Assembly: GCA_022826965.1 (NCBI GenBank) | Contig: JAJDTU010000005.1 | Coordinates: 372,001 to 436,000, forward strand | Length of the DNA: 64,000 bases | Reading direction: 5' to 3' | Source: Dehalococcoidia bacterium | Lineage (GTDB): Bacteria; Chloroflexota; Dehalococcoidia; Bin125 | Shown here: positions 1 through 7,401 of the stretch, in pieces | Numbering within the stretch: position 1 is the stretch's first letter | Layout of the letters: the number at the start of each line of letters is the position of its first letter | The notes under the pieces: generated by a model | Database searches by the model: none | What the model was told of the DNA's origin: nothing | The model's input: only the letters and a program-made list of their open reading frames with translations | Translations under genes and position numbers: made by a program

Positions 1-414
1 CGCGAACGCGGCGGTCGCTCGATTGCGCATCCCGTCGCCGGAACCGATATGGCGACGCTGCGAGCTGAGATTGAGCAGCACGTCAAGCCAGGCGCGACGA
101 TCTACACGGACGAGCACGGTGGCTACAACGACTTGCCGGACTACCTGCGCGGAACCGTCGCTCACTCGCTCGGCGAGTACGTCGGCCCCGGCGATGTGCA
201 CATCAACTCGGCCGAGTCGATGTGGGCTGTGCTCAAGCGCAGCATTCACGGAACCTGGCACTCCGTCTCTGTCAAGCACCTTGAGCGCTACGTCCACGAG
301 GCGATGTTCCGGCTCAACGAGGGCAACGTCAGGATTCACACGCTGGACCGGCTGGCCGCGTTCGCTGACCACGCGTTCACAACTCGGATCACATACAGGG
401 AGTTGACGGCATGA
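1..414 (+). CDS. IS1595-family transposase, 3' part (5' end outside window)
   Basis: The reading frame is open from the first base, so the gene starts upstream of the window. The visible 137 residues are the C-terminal part of an ISXO2/IS1595-like DDE transposase. They show an IYTDEHGGY block carrying a catalytic Asp, a central HSLGEYV stretch, and the characteristic H-x-N-x-x-E-S-x-W-x-x-x-K-R block followed by KHLERYVHEAMFRLN. These residues form the RNase H-fold strand-transfer domain that cuts and joins the element ends. The stop codon overlaps the start of the next small ORF (ATGA). The N-terminal zinc-ribbon region of the family cannot be seen here. Whether the element is intact cannot be judged from this end alone, and I did not find a terminal inverted repeat downstream. 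Confidence 0.85.
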   Translation, partial: RERGGRSIAHPVAGTDMATLRAEIEQHVKPGATIYTDEHGGYNDLPDYLRGTVAHSLGEYVGPGDVHINSAESMWAVLKRSIHGTWHSVSVKHLERYVHEAMFRLNEGNVRIHTLDRLAAFADHAFTTRITYRELTA

Positions 415-668
415 CCAACGTTCCTGAGCTCGATCAGTTCACCGACAGAGTGCTAGCGTATGGGGCAGAGAATCATAAGGAGGTGGACGTGAACGGAACT
501 ATCTGGTTCACGCTCCCGGAGCCGATCCGGGCCACGGTGACGATTGAACACGGGCCAACTGAATCCCAGCACGAAGAGCCTTCCGCAGATGCTCCGCCTG
601 CTTCTGATTCAGTTGAAACTCCAGAGACATCGGACCGGCGCCTCGAACGCCCAAGCGACTCGCCTTGA
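411..668 (+). CDS. Small hypothetical protein coupled to the transposase
   Basis: This 85-residue ORF starts in an ATGA overlap with the transposase stop, which suggests translational coupling. No family is recognised. The first half looks like ordinary protein with a short beta-rich segment (TIWFTLPEPIRATVTIE). The second half is a low-complexity acidic/proline/serine tail. It may be a passenger or accessory protein of the insertion sequence. It overlaps the oppositely oriented small ORF at 508-774, and probably not both overlapping parts are functional. Confidence rests on the coupling, not on homology. Confidence 0.45.
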   Translation: MTNVPELDQFTDRVLAYGAENHKEVDVNGTIWFTLPEPIRATVTIEHGPTESQHEEPSADAPPASDSVETPETSDRRLERPSDSP

Positions 669-774
669 TCGTCAGCAAGAATCCCTCGCTTGATTCATCC
701 ATGCTGATACCAACCCTCTGAACCCCAATCTCGTATCGCTCTCTGCCTTCGTCGTCTACGTGATGAGACATCAT
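508..774 (-). CDS. Small hypothetical protein
   Basis: This 88-residue ORF has a strong purine-rich ribosome-binding stretch (AGGAGAAGGAGAAC) immediately before its ATG, which is the main support for expression. The sequence has an amphipathic region (residues about 28-70) and a proline/glycine tail. No domain is recognised. It lies directly downstream of the restriction endonuclease gene on the same strand, 21 bases from that gene's stop codon, so it may be the last gene of the restriction-modification operon. Its 3' half is antisense to the small transposase-linked ORF. Confidence 0.45.
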   Translation of the reverse strand: MMSHHVDDEGRERYEIGVQRVGISMDESSEGFLLTIKASRLGVRGAGPMSLEFQLNQKQAEHLRKALRAGIQLARVQSSPWPGSAPGA

Positions 775-795
775 GTTCTCCTTCTCCTATTGGAT

Positions 796-1407
796 CTACG
801 GTTCGACGCCGATCATCCACAGAGGAACGGCTGGCACGCCACGTCCCTGGCGCAGGACATTGACTAAATCGCGCTCGTAGTACGGAACTCCGCTCGACAT
901 CTCGCGCTCCATCGTCTTCATCGGCAGAATCTCGATCCCGACGTCGATCGCGTCCGAGACGTAGAAGTGAAGGTGCTTGACGAAGAGATCGTGCGCGACG
1001 AAGGCGTACTTGCCGAACTGGACTTCGACCGCAACGCGCTCCTTCACGAAGTCGATTTGGTTGTACGAGAAGATCGGCTCCAAGCCCGCAGCTTGAATCT
1101 GGGCTCGCTGCTCATTTGCTGGGAGACTGTGAATCCCACGCACTAGCCGCTCGTCGCTGGTCACCCAGAATTGGATCCGTCGGTCTTGCCAACCGCGTTT
1201 GACGAACCCGAGTTTGAAGGCCTGATTCAGCGCTGGCGGAGAGAACAGCATCCGGCCCACCATGCCCCGCTCCCGCGATCTCTTCGTACGCAGAGAGTCG
1301 GCGTCCACTGAGCCGATCACTTCTAACACTTCCGCGTGGAGAGCTGGTCTGTGCACCAGCAAGTACTCCTCACCGTTCAGGTGGGAGTAAGTGGCTCCGA
1401 TCTGCAT
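796..1407 (-). CDS. Type II restriction endonuclease, BglII-like
   Basis: A 203-residue protein close to BglII in size (about 223 residues). Residues 116-130 (NQIDFVKERVAVEVQ) contain D119, E128 and Q130. BglII uses D84, E93 and Q95 in its variant PD-(D/E)XK active site, with exactly this D-x8-E-x-Q spacing and Gln in place of the usual Lys. Further family-like stretches are EVQFGKYAFVAHD and the later IDVGIEILPMK. The ATG overlaps the stop of the methyltransferase by one base (TGATG), giving methylase-first translation from one message. It should cut unmodified DNA inside the cell. The recognition sequence is not provable from sequence; AGATCT, as for BglII, is the natural hypothesis. Confidence 0.8.
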   Translation of the reverse strand: MQIGATYSHLNGEEYLLVHRPALHAEVLEVIGSVDADSLRTKRSRERGMVGRMLFSPPALNQAFKLGFVKRGWQDRRIQFWVTSDERLVRGIHSLPANEQRAQIQAAGLEPIFSYNQIDFVKERVAVEVQFGKYAFVAHDLFVKHLHFYVSDAIDVGIEILPMKTMEREMSSGVPYYERDLVNVLRQGRGVPAVPLWMIGVEP

Positions 1408-2252
1408 CAGTGACCGCCGTTTGGCCGCGTCGGGTCGTACACCGGCTTGCCCATTGGCCGCGTGCGTAATGTGCCAGCTTCAAGCTCTGCGATTCGCTGG
1501 CGTGCGATATCGACGTATTCCTGCTCAATGTCGCAACCGTAGGCCTCGCGCTCATGTTTGAGCGCGGCGATCAGCGAGGAGCCAACTCCCATGTACGGGT
1601 CAAGCACGATATCGCCCGGATCCGTCATCGAGAGCACCAACCGCTCGACCAGCTCTACCGGGAACTGGCAGGGGTGAACCGTCTTCTCGATGTGGTTGTT
1701 CTTGACGTTGGGAATCTCCCAAACGTCGCTCGGATTCTTGCCGCGGGGGTTGCCCGACAGTTGCCCGGCCTTCGGCCCTTTGAAGTGCCGCTTGTTCGGA
1801 TACTTGGACGGCACGCGGATCGGGTCAAGATGCCAGGTGTAATCGGCACTCTTCGTCCACCAGTTGATCGTCTCATACCGGCCCGAGAGCCGCTTGCTGG
1901 CATGCAAGCCGTGGCCGTAGTGCCAGATGATCCGATTGCGGAGCTGCAAGCCGTGAGACTGGAAGATCGGCCAGAGCGCGATATCGAGCGGGACGATCTC
2001 GCCGTTGTTCACGTAGTTGCCGACTTGCCAGCAGAGCGAGCCTTGGGGACGGAGAGTGCGGACGCATTCCGCGATCACACTCGATTGCGCGTCGAGATAG
2101 GCATCAAGCGATGAGCGCTGCTCATAGGCCTTGCCGAGGTTGTATGGTGGCGATGTGACGGCGAGCTGGACGCTCTCATCGCTGAGCCCGCTGAGGAAGT
2201 CGAGGTTGTCGCCGTGGAAGAGAATTCGGTTCGGGAGTGCCTGCGTGACCAT
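1407..2252 (-). CDS. Site-specific DNA methyltransferase (beta class, N4C/N6A)
   Basis: A 281-residue methyltransferase with the catalytic motif TSPPYN at about residues 33-38 and the SAM-binding motif DPYMGVGSS near residue 218. The order catalytic motif first, SAM motif last is that of beta-class enzymes, and SPPY is usual for N4-cytosine or beta-class N6-adenine methylases. M.BglII itself is an N4-cytosine enzyme. Other conserved blocks are LCWQVGNYV and the VHPCQFPVELVERLV segment that precedes the SAM motif. It is the upstream gene of a two-gene restriction-modification unit, so host DNA is protected before the nuclease appears. GC content is lower than in the core genes to the right, consistent with acquisition. 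Confidence 0.9.
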   Translation of the reverse strand: MVTQALPNRILFHGDNLDFLSGLSDESVQLAVTSPPYNLGKAYEQRSSLDAYLDAQSSVIAECVRTLRPQGSLCWQVGNYVNNGEIVPLDIALWPIFQSHGLQLRNRIIWHYGHGLHASKRLSGRYETINWWTKSADYTWHLDPIRVPSKYPNKRHFKGPKAGQLSGNPRGKNPSDVWEIPNVKNNHIEKTVHPCQFPVELVERLVLSMTDPGDIVLDPYMGVGSSLIAALKHEREAYGCDIEQEYVDIARQRIAELEAGTLRTRPMGKPVYDPTRPNGGH

Positions 2253-2290
2253 GATGCGCGCAGTGTCGCACGCTGACCACGTGGAGTCAA

Positions 2291-2542
2291 CTACTTAGTT
2301 CCCAATCGAAAGGCGCTTTCTTGGTCTGCTGAAGCTTCCAGGCAATCTGTCAAGACGTCCTGAGACACACTGCCAGGGACTCCCTCTGAGTATCCCAGCC
2401 ATTGCAAACTCGCGTAGTCAAAGCACCACGCAGCGACCCGTTCAGATCCGCTTGCGTGATAGACGACGGCCAGTGAAACGAGGATCCCGCCCAGCGCCAG
2501 CAACAAGATGCGCAGGCCCTGGCGACGGAAAGATGACTCCAT
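2291..2542 (-). CDS. Small single-span membrane protein, unknown
   Basis: An 83-residue ORF with an N-terminal positive patch (RRQGLR) and a hydrophobic segment at about residues 10-28 (ILLLALGGILVSLAVVY), followed by a short polar domain with two Cys. It would be anchored in the inner membrane with its C-terminus outside. A GGAGAAGG stretch precedes the ATG. No family is recognised. It lies between the restriction-modification genes and the SelW-like gene on the same strand. Confidence 0.5.
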   Translation of the reverse strand: MESSFRRQGLRILLLALGGILVSLAVVYHASGSERVAAWCFDYASLQWLGYSEGVPGSVSQDVLTDCLEASADQESAFRLGTK

Positions 2543-2569
2543 CGGCCTTCTCCACCATCACCAATCGCC

Positions 2570-2821
2570 CTAATCGAGGTAGCCGTAGACGAGTTCTCGG
2601 AGTTCGTCCATGTCGGGGAAGCGGCCCATGGCGGCTTTGCTGAAGACGAGGTCTCCGTTGACGGACCACTCGAAGAGGCCCTTGGTGTCGGGGACCAGTT
2701 TGACGTCCGAGACCAGGTGCTGGATGTCGCTCATCAGCTCTCCGAGCATCCAGGAGGTTCGGGGCCAGTAGCCGCAGTCGGCGCAGTAGACGACTTCGAT
2801 GGCGATCTGCTTCTCGGACAT
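2570..2821 (-). CDS. SelW/Rdx-family thioredoxin-like protein (Cys form)
   Basis: An 83-residue protein of the SelT/SelW/SelH (Rdx) family. The redox motif is C13-A-D-C16 after the first beta strand (IAIEVVYCADCGY), with the family's later ...GLFEWSVNGDLVFSK strand-turn and FPDMDELRELV helix. Both redox positions are cysteine, so this copy does not need selenocysteine even though a selB gene lies in the window. The protein is cytosolic and probably has a thiol-disulfide function. It ends close upstream of no other minus-strand partner but follows the LLM oxidoreductase start region in the opposite direction of reading: the spacing between its ATG and the stop of that gene is 9 bases, so the two form one transcription unit. 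Confidence 0.85.
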   Translation of the reverse strand: MSEKQIAIEVVYCADCGYWPRTSWMLGELMSDIQHLVSDVKLVPDTKGLFEWSVNGDLVFSKAAMGRFPDMDELRELVYGYLD

Positions 2822-2830
2822 CGTTGAGTC

Positions 2831-3829
2831 CTAGCTGCCCACGTATTGCTCGAGGCGGCGGCCGACATCCATAGTGTCGCCGGCGGGTAGGGGGATCATC
2901 TGGAGGTCGGCGCCGGCGTCGGAGCGGGCCTGGAGTTGCTCGGGGACTGACTCGATCGGTCCGATGACCTGGATCTCGCGAACCATGCTCTCGGAGAAGG
3001 CCATGAGCGCGCCTTCGGAGTCGCGGTCGGCCCAGGCGGCGCGGGATTCGTTGATCTCGGACTCGTAGCCGGAGCGCGAGAGCATCTGCCAGTAGAAAGA
3101 GCCCATGCGGTTGGTGTAGTGGAAGAGCGGCTGTCGGGCGTTGCGCCAGACCTGCTCGTCGTCGCCCTCGCCGGTGACGTAGACGTTGGTGAAGGGGGCG
3201 ACGGTGACGGAGTCCTCGGGGCGGCCGGCGTCGCGCGATGCACCGCCGAGCTGGCGCTTGAGCGGCTCGAAGGCGCGCCTGGGCCAGTGGATCGGGTAGA
3301 TGCCGTCGGCGATCTCGCCGGTCTGTTGGATCGAGCGGGGGGTGATGGCGGCGATCCAGACGGGCATGTCCTCGCGCACGGGTTCGTAGCCGAGCAGGCG
3401 GAAGCCTCGTTGGAGGGTGTAGATCTCGCCCTCGTACTGAAGGCGCTGGCCGCTGAGCAGCATCTTGATGATCTCGGTGTACTCGCGGATGCGGCGCAGG
3501 GGTCGGTCGAACTCGACGCCGTGGAAGCCCTCGATGACGAGGTTGCCGGAGGAGCCGAGTCCGCAGACCATGCGTCCGCCGGAGATGGTTTCCAGCGTGG
3601 CGAACTCCTGGGCGATGGCGGCGGGCGAACGGGAGAAGGTGTTGAGGATGCCGGTGCCGATCTGCACCCTTGAGGTGTTGGCGGCGATCACGGTGAGCCA
3701 GGGGAGGACGGAGTGTCCCCAGGCCTCGCCGGTGGAGACCATCTCGTAGCCGAGATCTTCGGCGATTTTGATTTTCTCAAGGGTGTCTTGCCAGTTGGCG
3801 TCGAATCCGGCGAGGATTCCGAGTCGCAT
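2831..3829 (-). CDS. LLM-class flavin/F420-dependent oxidoreductase
   Basis: A 332-residue luciferase-like TIM-barrel protein. It begins with beta strand 1 (MRLGILAGF) and has the EDLGYEMVSTGEAWGHS block, the VQIGTGILNTFSRSPA block (cofactor-phosphate region), and FATLETISGGRMVCGLGSSG, all typical of F420-dependent reductases of the mer/LLM group. A C-terminal AFTNVYVTG strand and EQLQARSDAGADLQMI helix complete the barrel. It should catalyse hydride transfer with F420 or FMN. The substrate cannot be told. The stop codon lies 9 bases before the SelW-like gene. A REP-like repeat fills the upstream intergenic space. Such enzymes are strongly expanded in SAR202 Chloroflexota. Confidence 0.9.
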   Translation of the reverse strand: MRLGILAGFDANWQDTLEKIKIAEDLGYEMVSTGEAWGHSVLPWLTVIAANTSRVQIGTGILNTFSRSPAAIAQEFATLETISGGRMVCGLGSSGNLVIEGFHGVEFDRPLRRIREYTEIIKMLLSGQRLQYEGEIYTLQRGFRLLGYEPVREDMPVWIAAITPRSIQQTGEIADGIYPIHWPRRAFEPLKRQLGGASRDAGRPEDSVTVAPFTNVYVTGEGDDEQVWRNARQPLFHYTNRMGSFYWQMLSRSGYESEINESRAAWADRDSEGALMAFSESMVREIQVIGPIESVPEQLQARSDAGADLQMIPLPAGDTMDVGRRLEQYVGS

Positions 3830-3856
3830 GTTGGTGGCCTTTCAAACGGTGGGGGC

Positions 3857-3933
3857 CAGGCCCTCACCCTAGCCCTCTCCCTCGGGGAGAGGGAATCTCT
3901 GGAGATCTCTCCGTCGGAGAGCGGGGGGAGAGA
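3857..3933. repeat. REP-like GC-rich palindromic element
   Basis: Contains CCCTCACCCTAG followed by a 9-bp stem at 3873-3881/3885-3893 (CCCTCTCCC-TCG-GGGAGAGGG) and a second weaker palindrome. The same CCCTCACCCTAA and CTCTCCCTCGGGGAGAGGG strings recur at 43977-44036. It fills the space between RidA and the LLM oxidoreductase. Confidence 0.75.
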
Positions 3934-3938
3934 GGTCG

Positions 3939-4400
3939 CTATTCGATTTCGACGATCATTTCGATTTCGACGGACATGCCCATGGGGAGGGATTGCATGC
4001 CGACGGCGGAGCGGGCGTGGCGGCCGCTTTCGCCGAAGAGTTCGACGAGGAGGTCGGAGGCTCCGTTGGCGACGCCGGGATGGTTGCCGAAGTCGGGGGT
4101 GCAGTTGACCATGCAGAGCAGCTTGACGATGCGCGAGACGCGGTCGAGGGAGCCGATCTCGGCTCGGAGCGAGCCGAGGAGCTGGACCATGACGGCGCGG
4201 GCGGCCTGATAGCCGGCGTCAACGTCGAGGTCTGCGCCGAGCTTGCCGCGGATCAGCTCGCCGTCCTGGAAGGGTCCGTGCCCGGAGAGGTAGACGAGGT
4301 TGCCGGTCCTGACCGCCGGCACATAGTTGGCCAGCGGCGGATTGGTGGACAGGTCGAGTCCCATCTCCAACGCTTTGGCGTCGGCGCTGTGTGCTGACAT
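3939..4400 (-). CDS. RidA/YjgF-family protein
   Basis: A 153-residue member of the RidA (YjgF/YER057c) family, trimeric enamine/imine deaminases and relatives. Visible family blocks are the ANYVPAVRTGNLVYLSGHGP strand region at about residues 24-43, the PDFGNHPGVAN loop, the RSAVGMQSLPMG block with the Arg that binds substrate carboxylate in active members, and the closing VEIEMIVEIE strand. The family removes reactive 2-aminoacrylate or acts on related imines; this subgroup's substrate is unknown. It is separated from the LLM gene by a REP-like element and from the VOC gene upstream by about 50 bases, all on the same strand. Confidence 0.88.
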   Translation of the reverse strand: MSAHSADAKALEMGLDLSTNPPLANYVPAVRTGNLVYLSGHGPFQDGELIRGKLGADLDVDAGYQAARAVMVQLLGSLRAEIGSLDRVSRIVKLLCMVNCTPDFGNHPGVANGASDLLVELFGESGRHARSAVGMQSLPMGMSVEIEMIVEIE

Positions 4401-4452
4401 CGCAAGCTCCTTTGGTCAGAGGTTGTCGGTGGTCAGGCTATCGCAGCATGGG

Positions 4453-4842
4453 CTAATCGCCGGGATAGGCACGGAGTTCGATCTCGTTGCCGTCGGGGTC
4501 GCGGATGTAGAGTCCGTCGGCCATGCCTCGGGCGCCGAAGAGGGCGAAGTCGGGATCCCGGACGATGTCGAAGTCGGCGGAGCGGCGGACTTCGTCCATG
4601 CTCTGCGGTGTGACGACGACGCAGAAGTGGTCGAGGTTTCGAGCGTCGTGGTCGACGTTTCCGTCGATGAGGTCGATGATCGTTTCGCTCGAGACGCGTA
4701 CGGAGGGGAAGGGGCAGTAGCCGGCTCGCCACTCCTCGGCGCGGACCGGTTCGAGACCGAGTTTGCTGGTGTACCAATCCAGCGAGCGCTGCACGTCGGA
4801 GACGCGCAGGACGATGTGATCTACAGCGACTACTTCAACCAT
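4453..4842 (-). CDS. VOC-family (glyoxalase/dioxygenase-like) protein
   Basis: A 129-residue vicinal-oxygen-chelate protein with two beta-alpha-beta-beta-beta modules. The likely metal ligands are H9 (VDHIVLRV), H72 (LDHFCVVV) and E122 (DPDGNEIELR), which are the usual His/His/Glu positions of metal-dependent members, so it is probably an active enzyme. The IRDPDGNEIEL signature near the C-terminus is typical of glyoxalase I-like and fosfomycin-resistance-like proteins. The substrate is unknown. It is divergently transcribed from the MoaD-like gene across about 110 bases. Confidence 0.88.
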   Translation of the reverse strand: MVEVVAVDHIVLRVSDVQRSLDWYTSKLGLEPVRAEEWRAGYCPFPSVRVSSETIIDLIDGNVDHDARNLDHFCVVVTPQSMDEVRRSADFDIVRDPDFALFGARGMADGLYIRDPDGNEIELRAYPGD

Positions 4843-4953
4843 GATCGACCTCCCGTTACGTCAAGGAGAGGATAGGCATCGTGAGGAGGGCTCACAGATG
4901 ATGCCCAATCTCGGACAAGTGTACTAAGCTCGGACTGGTTCGGAAAGGTGATG

Positions 4954-5280
4954 ATGGGCATCGAGGTACATCTGGCGCGAGGATTGCGTGTTCATGTCGA
5001 AGCGCCTGCGACGGTCGCGGTGTCGGGCGAGAGTGCGCGCGAGGTGATCGATGATCTGGTCCGCCTGCACCCGGGGCTGGACAGGTTCGTGCTCGACGAT
5101 GCGCGGCGTCTGAGACGGCATGTCAACATCTTCATCAACGACGAGCAGATCGCGGATCGGGACCGACTTTCCGATCCGGTGAGCGACGGCGATCGAATCC
5201 ACATTCTGCCGGCTGTTTCGGGCGGCACTGGTGAGGAACCACACGAACTCAGGAGTACACATGGCTGCACACATGGCTGA
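4954..5280 (+). CDS. MoaD/ThiS-like beta-grasp protein with C-terminal extension
   Basis: A 108-residue protein. Start chosen at the third in-frame start codon (ATG 4954), 5 bases after GGAAAGG. The fold is ubiquitin-like: a first strand pair (GIEVHLARGLRVHVEAP), a central helix (AREVIDDLVRLHPGL), then RHVNIFINDEQI and the DGDRIHILPAVSGG end strand. In ThiS/MoaD the chain ends at Gly-Gly, which is adenylated and thiocarboxylated. Here Gly90-Gly91 is followed by 17 more residues, so the tail must be removed for canonical activation, or the protein does something else. The last 20 bases overlap the next gene, including its start. No E1-like moeB/thiF gene is nearby. The link to the following BNR protein suggests one operon. 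Confidence 0.75.
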   Translation: MGIEVHLARGLRVHVEAPATVAVSGESAREVIDDLVRLHPGLDRFVLDDARRLRRHVNIFINDEQIADRDRLSDPVSDGDRIHILPAVSGGTGEEPHELRSTHGCTHG

Positions 5281-6343
5281 AACGGGTCTGTTGGTCAGTA
5301 CGCGGAAGGGCCTTCTGATTGGACGGAGTTCGGCCGGTCGGTCCGAATGGGAGTGGTCTGGGCTTCAGTTCTCGGGCTGGGTGATCGACTATACCGTTCG
5401 CGACCCGCGGAGCGGGGCGATCTGGTGCGCAGCGCATCACGAGCAATGGGGCGCTCGGCTGCACCGTTCCGACGATGACGGCGCGACGTGGCGCGAGGCG
5501 GGGACGCCGGCCTTTGCCGACGGCGAGCGCTCGCTGGAGAGCGTCTGGACGATTGAGCCCGGGGCGCGGGACGGTCTCTTGTTCGCCGGCGTCATGCCCG
5601 CCGCGCTATTCCAGTCGGACGATGACGGCGCGAGTTGGCGCGAGATCGAGTCGCTGTCCAGTCACCCGTTCTCGGAGTACTGGATGCCGGGTGCGGCGGG
5701 GTTGATGTTTCACCACCTGAATGTGGACCAGAACGACCCCGATCGGCTGGTCGTTGGCGGCTCGGCCACCGGAATCTTCGCGTCCTACGACGGCGGGGAG
5801 AGCTGGGAGTCTCGGAACTCGGGGATTCGCTCCGATCACATGCCTCCCGATCTGCAGCACATGGCGCCCTGCGTTCACTCGATGTTTGCCCATCCGAAAC
5901 AACGCGGTCGGATCTGGCAGCAGGGACATTTCGGTCAATATCGCTCGGATGACGACGGCGAGAGTTGGATCGAGGTCGGGGAGGGACTGCCGGGGGAGTT
6001 CGGCTTTGCTTCGGCGATTGACCCGAGTGATCCGGACGTGTGCTACTACATTCCGCTCGATTCCGATCAGTCGCGAATGCCGCGCGACGGCTCGCTGGGG
6101 GTCTACCGGACGTCGGACGCCGGGGAGACGTGGGAGCGGCTGTCGGCCGGGCTGCCGCAGTCGGGATTCCACCAGGGCATTTTCCGGCAGGCGCTGGGGC
6201 AGGACGGTGGCGATCCGCTTGGTCTGTACATGGGCTCCAGCGGGGGCGAGCTGTACGCATCGAACGACGCCGGTGCGCACTGGAGCTTGATCCGTTCGCA
6301 TCTTGCGCCGGTCACGGCGGTGCGGGCGTGGCGGATGGATTAG
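5261..6343 (+). CDS. BNR/Asp-box beta-propeller protein (sialidase-like fold)
   Basis: A 360-residue protein. Start chosen at ATG 5261 because AGGAG lies 5 bases before it. It has six Asp-box motifs of the S-x-D-x-G-x-x-W type: SDDDGATW, SDDDGASW, SYDGGESW, SDDDGESW, TSDAGETW and SNDAGAHW. They are spaced as turns of a beta-propeller. There is no signal peptide or membrane segment, so it is predicted to be cytosolic, unlike secreted sialidases. The arginine triad of true sialidases is not evident, so glycosidase activity should not be assumed. Photosystem assembly factor Ycf48-like and other scaffold propellers use the same fold. It overlaps the MoaD/ThiS-like gene by 20 bases, pointing to coupled synthesis. 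Confidence 0.85.
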   Translation: MAAHMAETGLLVSTRKGLLIGRSSAGRSEWEWSGLQFSGWVIDYTVRDPRSGAIWCAAHHEQWGARLHRSDDDGATWREAGTPAFADGERSLESVWTIEPGARDGLLFAGVMPAALFQSDDDGASWREIESLSSHPFSEYWMPGAAGLMFHHLNVDQNDPDRLVVGGSATGIFASYDGGESWESRNSGIRSDHMPPDLQHMAPCVHSMFAHPKQRGRIWQQGHFGQYRSDDDGESWIEVGEGLPGEFGFASAIDPSDPDVCYYIPLDSDQSRMPRDGSLGVYRTSDAGETWERLSAGLPQSGFHQGIFRQALGQDGGDPLGLYMGSSGGELYASNDAGAHWSLIRSHLAPVTAVRAWRMD

Positions 6344-6349
6344 GCGGAG

Positions 6350-6387
6350 GGCCCTCACCCCCCGCCTTCGCGGGGGTCTCGGGACGG
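6350..6387. repeat. REP-like GC-rich element (partial)
   Basis: GCCCTCACCCCCCGCC followed by TTCGCGGGGGT: the CCCTCACCC head seen in the elements at 3857 and 43977, with a CCCCCGC/GCGGGGG-type stem. It occupies the spacer between the BNR gene and the EamA transporter gene. Confidence 0.6.
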
Positions 6388-6422
6388 ACAGGGATGAGCG
6401 GAGGCGCTTGTATCTTCTCGGT

Positions 6423-7361
6423 GTGTCCACCACGTCATCGGATCTGGCTTCGGGGTTGGAGGTTCGCCGGCCGCTGACGCTGCGGGCCGGGGCGCTGGCG
6501 ATGCTGCTGGTTCTGCTCTGGGGCGGACAGCCGGCGGCGATCAAGGCGGGACTGGAGGAGGGGGTCGGACCTCTCAGGCTCAGTGCGATTCGGATGGCGC
6601 TGGGCGGCGTGGTTGTGATCGGCTACGCGATTGTCACACGGACGCCGCTACGCCCGACTCGCAGCGAGTTGCGACCGCTCTATGGCCTCGGGGTGCTGTT
6701 CGTGGTGCAGACGATGCTGATGTACGTGGGCGCCGACAACACGAGCTCGGGCCACGCGTCGGTGCTGATTTTCTCGTTCCCGCTGTGGACGGCGGTGCTG
6801 GGCCACCTGTTCGTGCCCGGCGATCGGATGTCGATGCGGCGGACGGCGGGGTTGCTGGTCGCGTATGCGGGCGTGGTGGTCGTGTTCGTCGGGGGCTTCA
6901 GCGCGCCAGGGGCGACGGTCTGGGGCGATCTGATGACGGTGATCTCGGCTTCGCTGCTGGCGGCGCGACAGGTGTATCTCTCGCACTTCTCACAGAGCAT
7001 CCATCCTGCCCGACTGCTGATGACGCAGTCCGTGGCGGCCGTGCTGATCTTCGGGCTAGCGGGCCTGTTCCTCGAGTCAGGCGGAATCTCCTGGACCAAC
7101 GAGTTCATCATCGCGCTGCTGTACCAGGGCGTCGTAATCGGAGGATTCGGGTTCATCGGCAATACGTGGTTGGTGAAGCGGCATTTCCCGTCGCAGGTGT
7201 CGGCGACGATGCTGTTCGCGCCGATCTTCGGCGTGATCTTTAGCTGGGCGATCCCGGGGGAGTCGCTGGGATACGAGGTGCTTGTTGGAGTCGTGCTGCT
7301 GGTGGTTGGGAGTTCGTTCGTGCAGTTGAGGCGTCAACCGGCGGTGGAGTACTCGGGGTAG
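6423..7361 (+). CDS. EamA/DMT-family transporter
   Basis: An inner-membrane protein of about 312 residues with ten hydrophobic segments arranged as two EamA repeats. The first repeat begins with LAMLLVLLWGGQPAAIKAGL and contains the family-typical LRLSAIRMALGG stretch. The second spans the region from the WGDLMTVISASLLAARQVYL segment to the C-terminal SLGYEVLVGVVLLVVGSSF segment. Such proteins export or import metabolites such as amino acids or nucleotide-sugar precursors. The GTG at 6423 is preferred because earlier in-frame codons fall in a REP-like repeat and encode arginine-rich sequence. No good Shine-Dalgarno site sits at normal spacing, so the start is uncertain. It is convergent with the CMD-family gene. 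Confidence 0.85.
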   Translation: MSTTSSDLASGLEVRRPLTLRAGALAMLLVLLWGGQPAAIKAGLEEGVGPLRLSAIRMALGGVVVIGYAIVTRTPLRPTRSELRPLYGLGVLFVVQTMLMYVGADNTSSGHASVLIFSFPLWTAVLGHLFVPGDRMSMRRTAGLLVAYAGVVVVFVGGFSAPGATVWGDLMTVISASLLAARQVYLSHFSQSIHPARLLMTQSVAAVLIFGLAGLFLESGGISWTNEFIIALLYQGVVIGGFGFIGNTWLVKRHFPSQVSATMLFAPIFGVIFSWAIPGESLGYEVLVGVVLLVVGSSFVQLRRQPAVEYSG

Positions 7362-7401
7362 AGACGGTTTGCAGGGAGAATCCACGGGGGATCGCCGTCT
7401 A

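Noticed and set aside
2570-2821. SelW-like gene as a selenoprotein with an internal UGA
   Set aside because: Both redox codons encode Cys and the frame has no internal stop.
5261-6343. Calling the BNR propeller a sialidase
   Set aside because: Asp-boxes only show the fold; the catalytic arginine triad and export signal of sialidases were not found.
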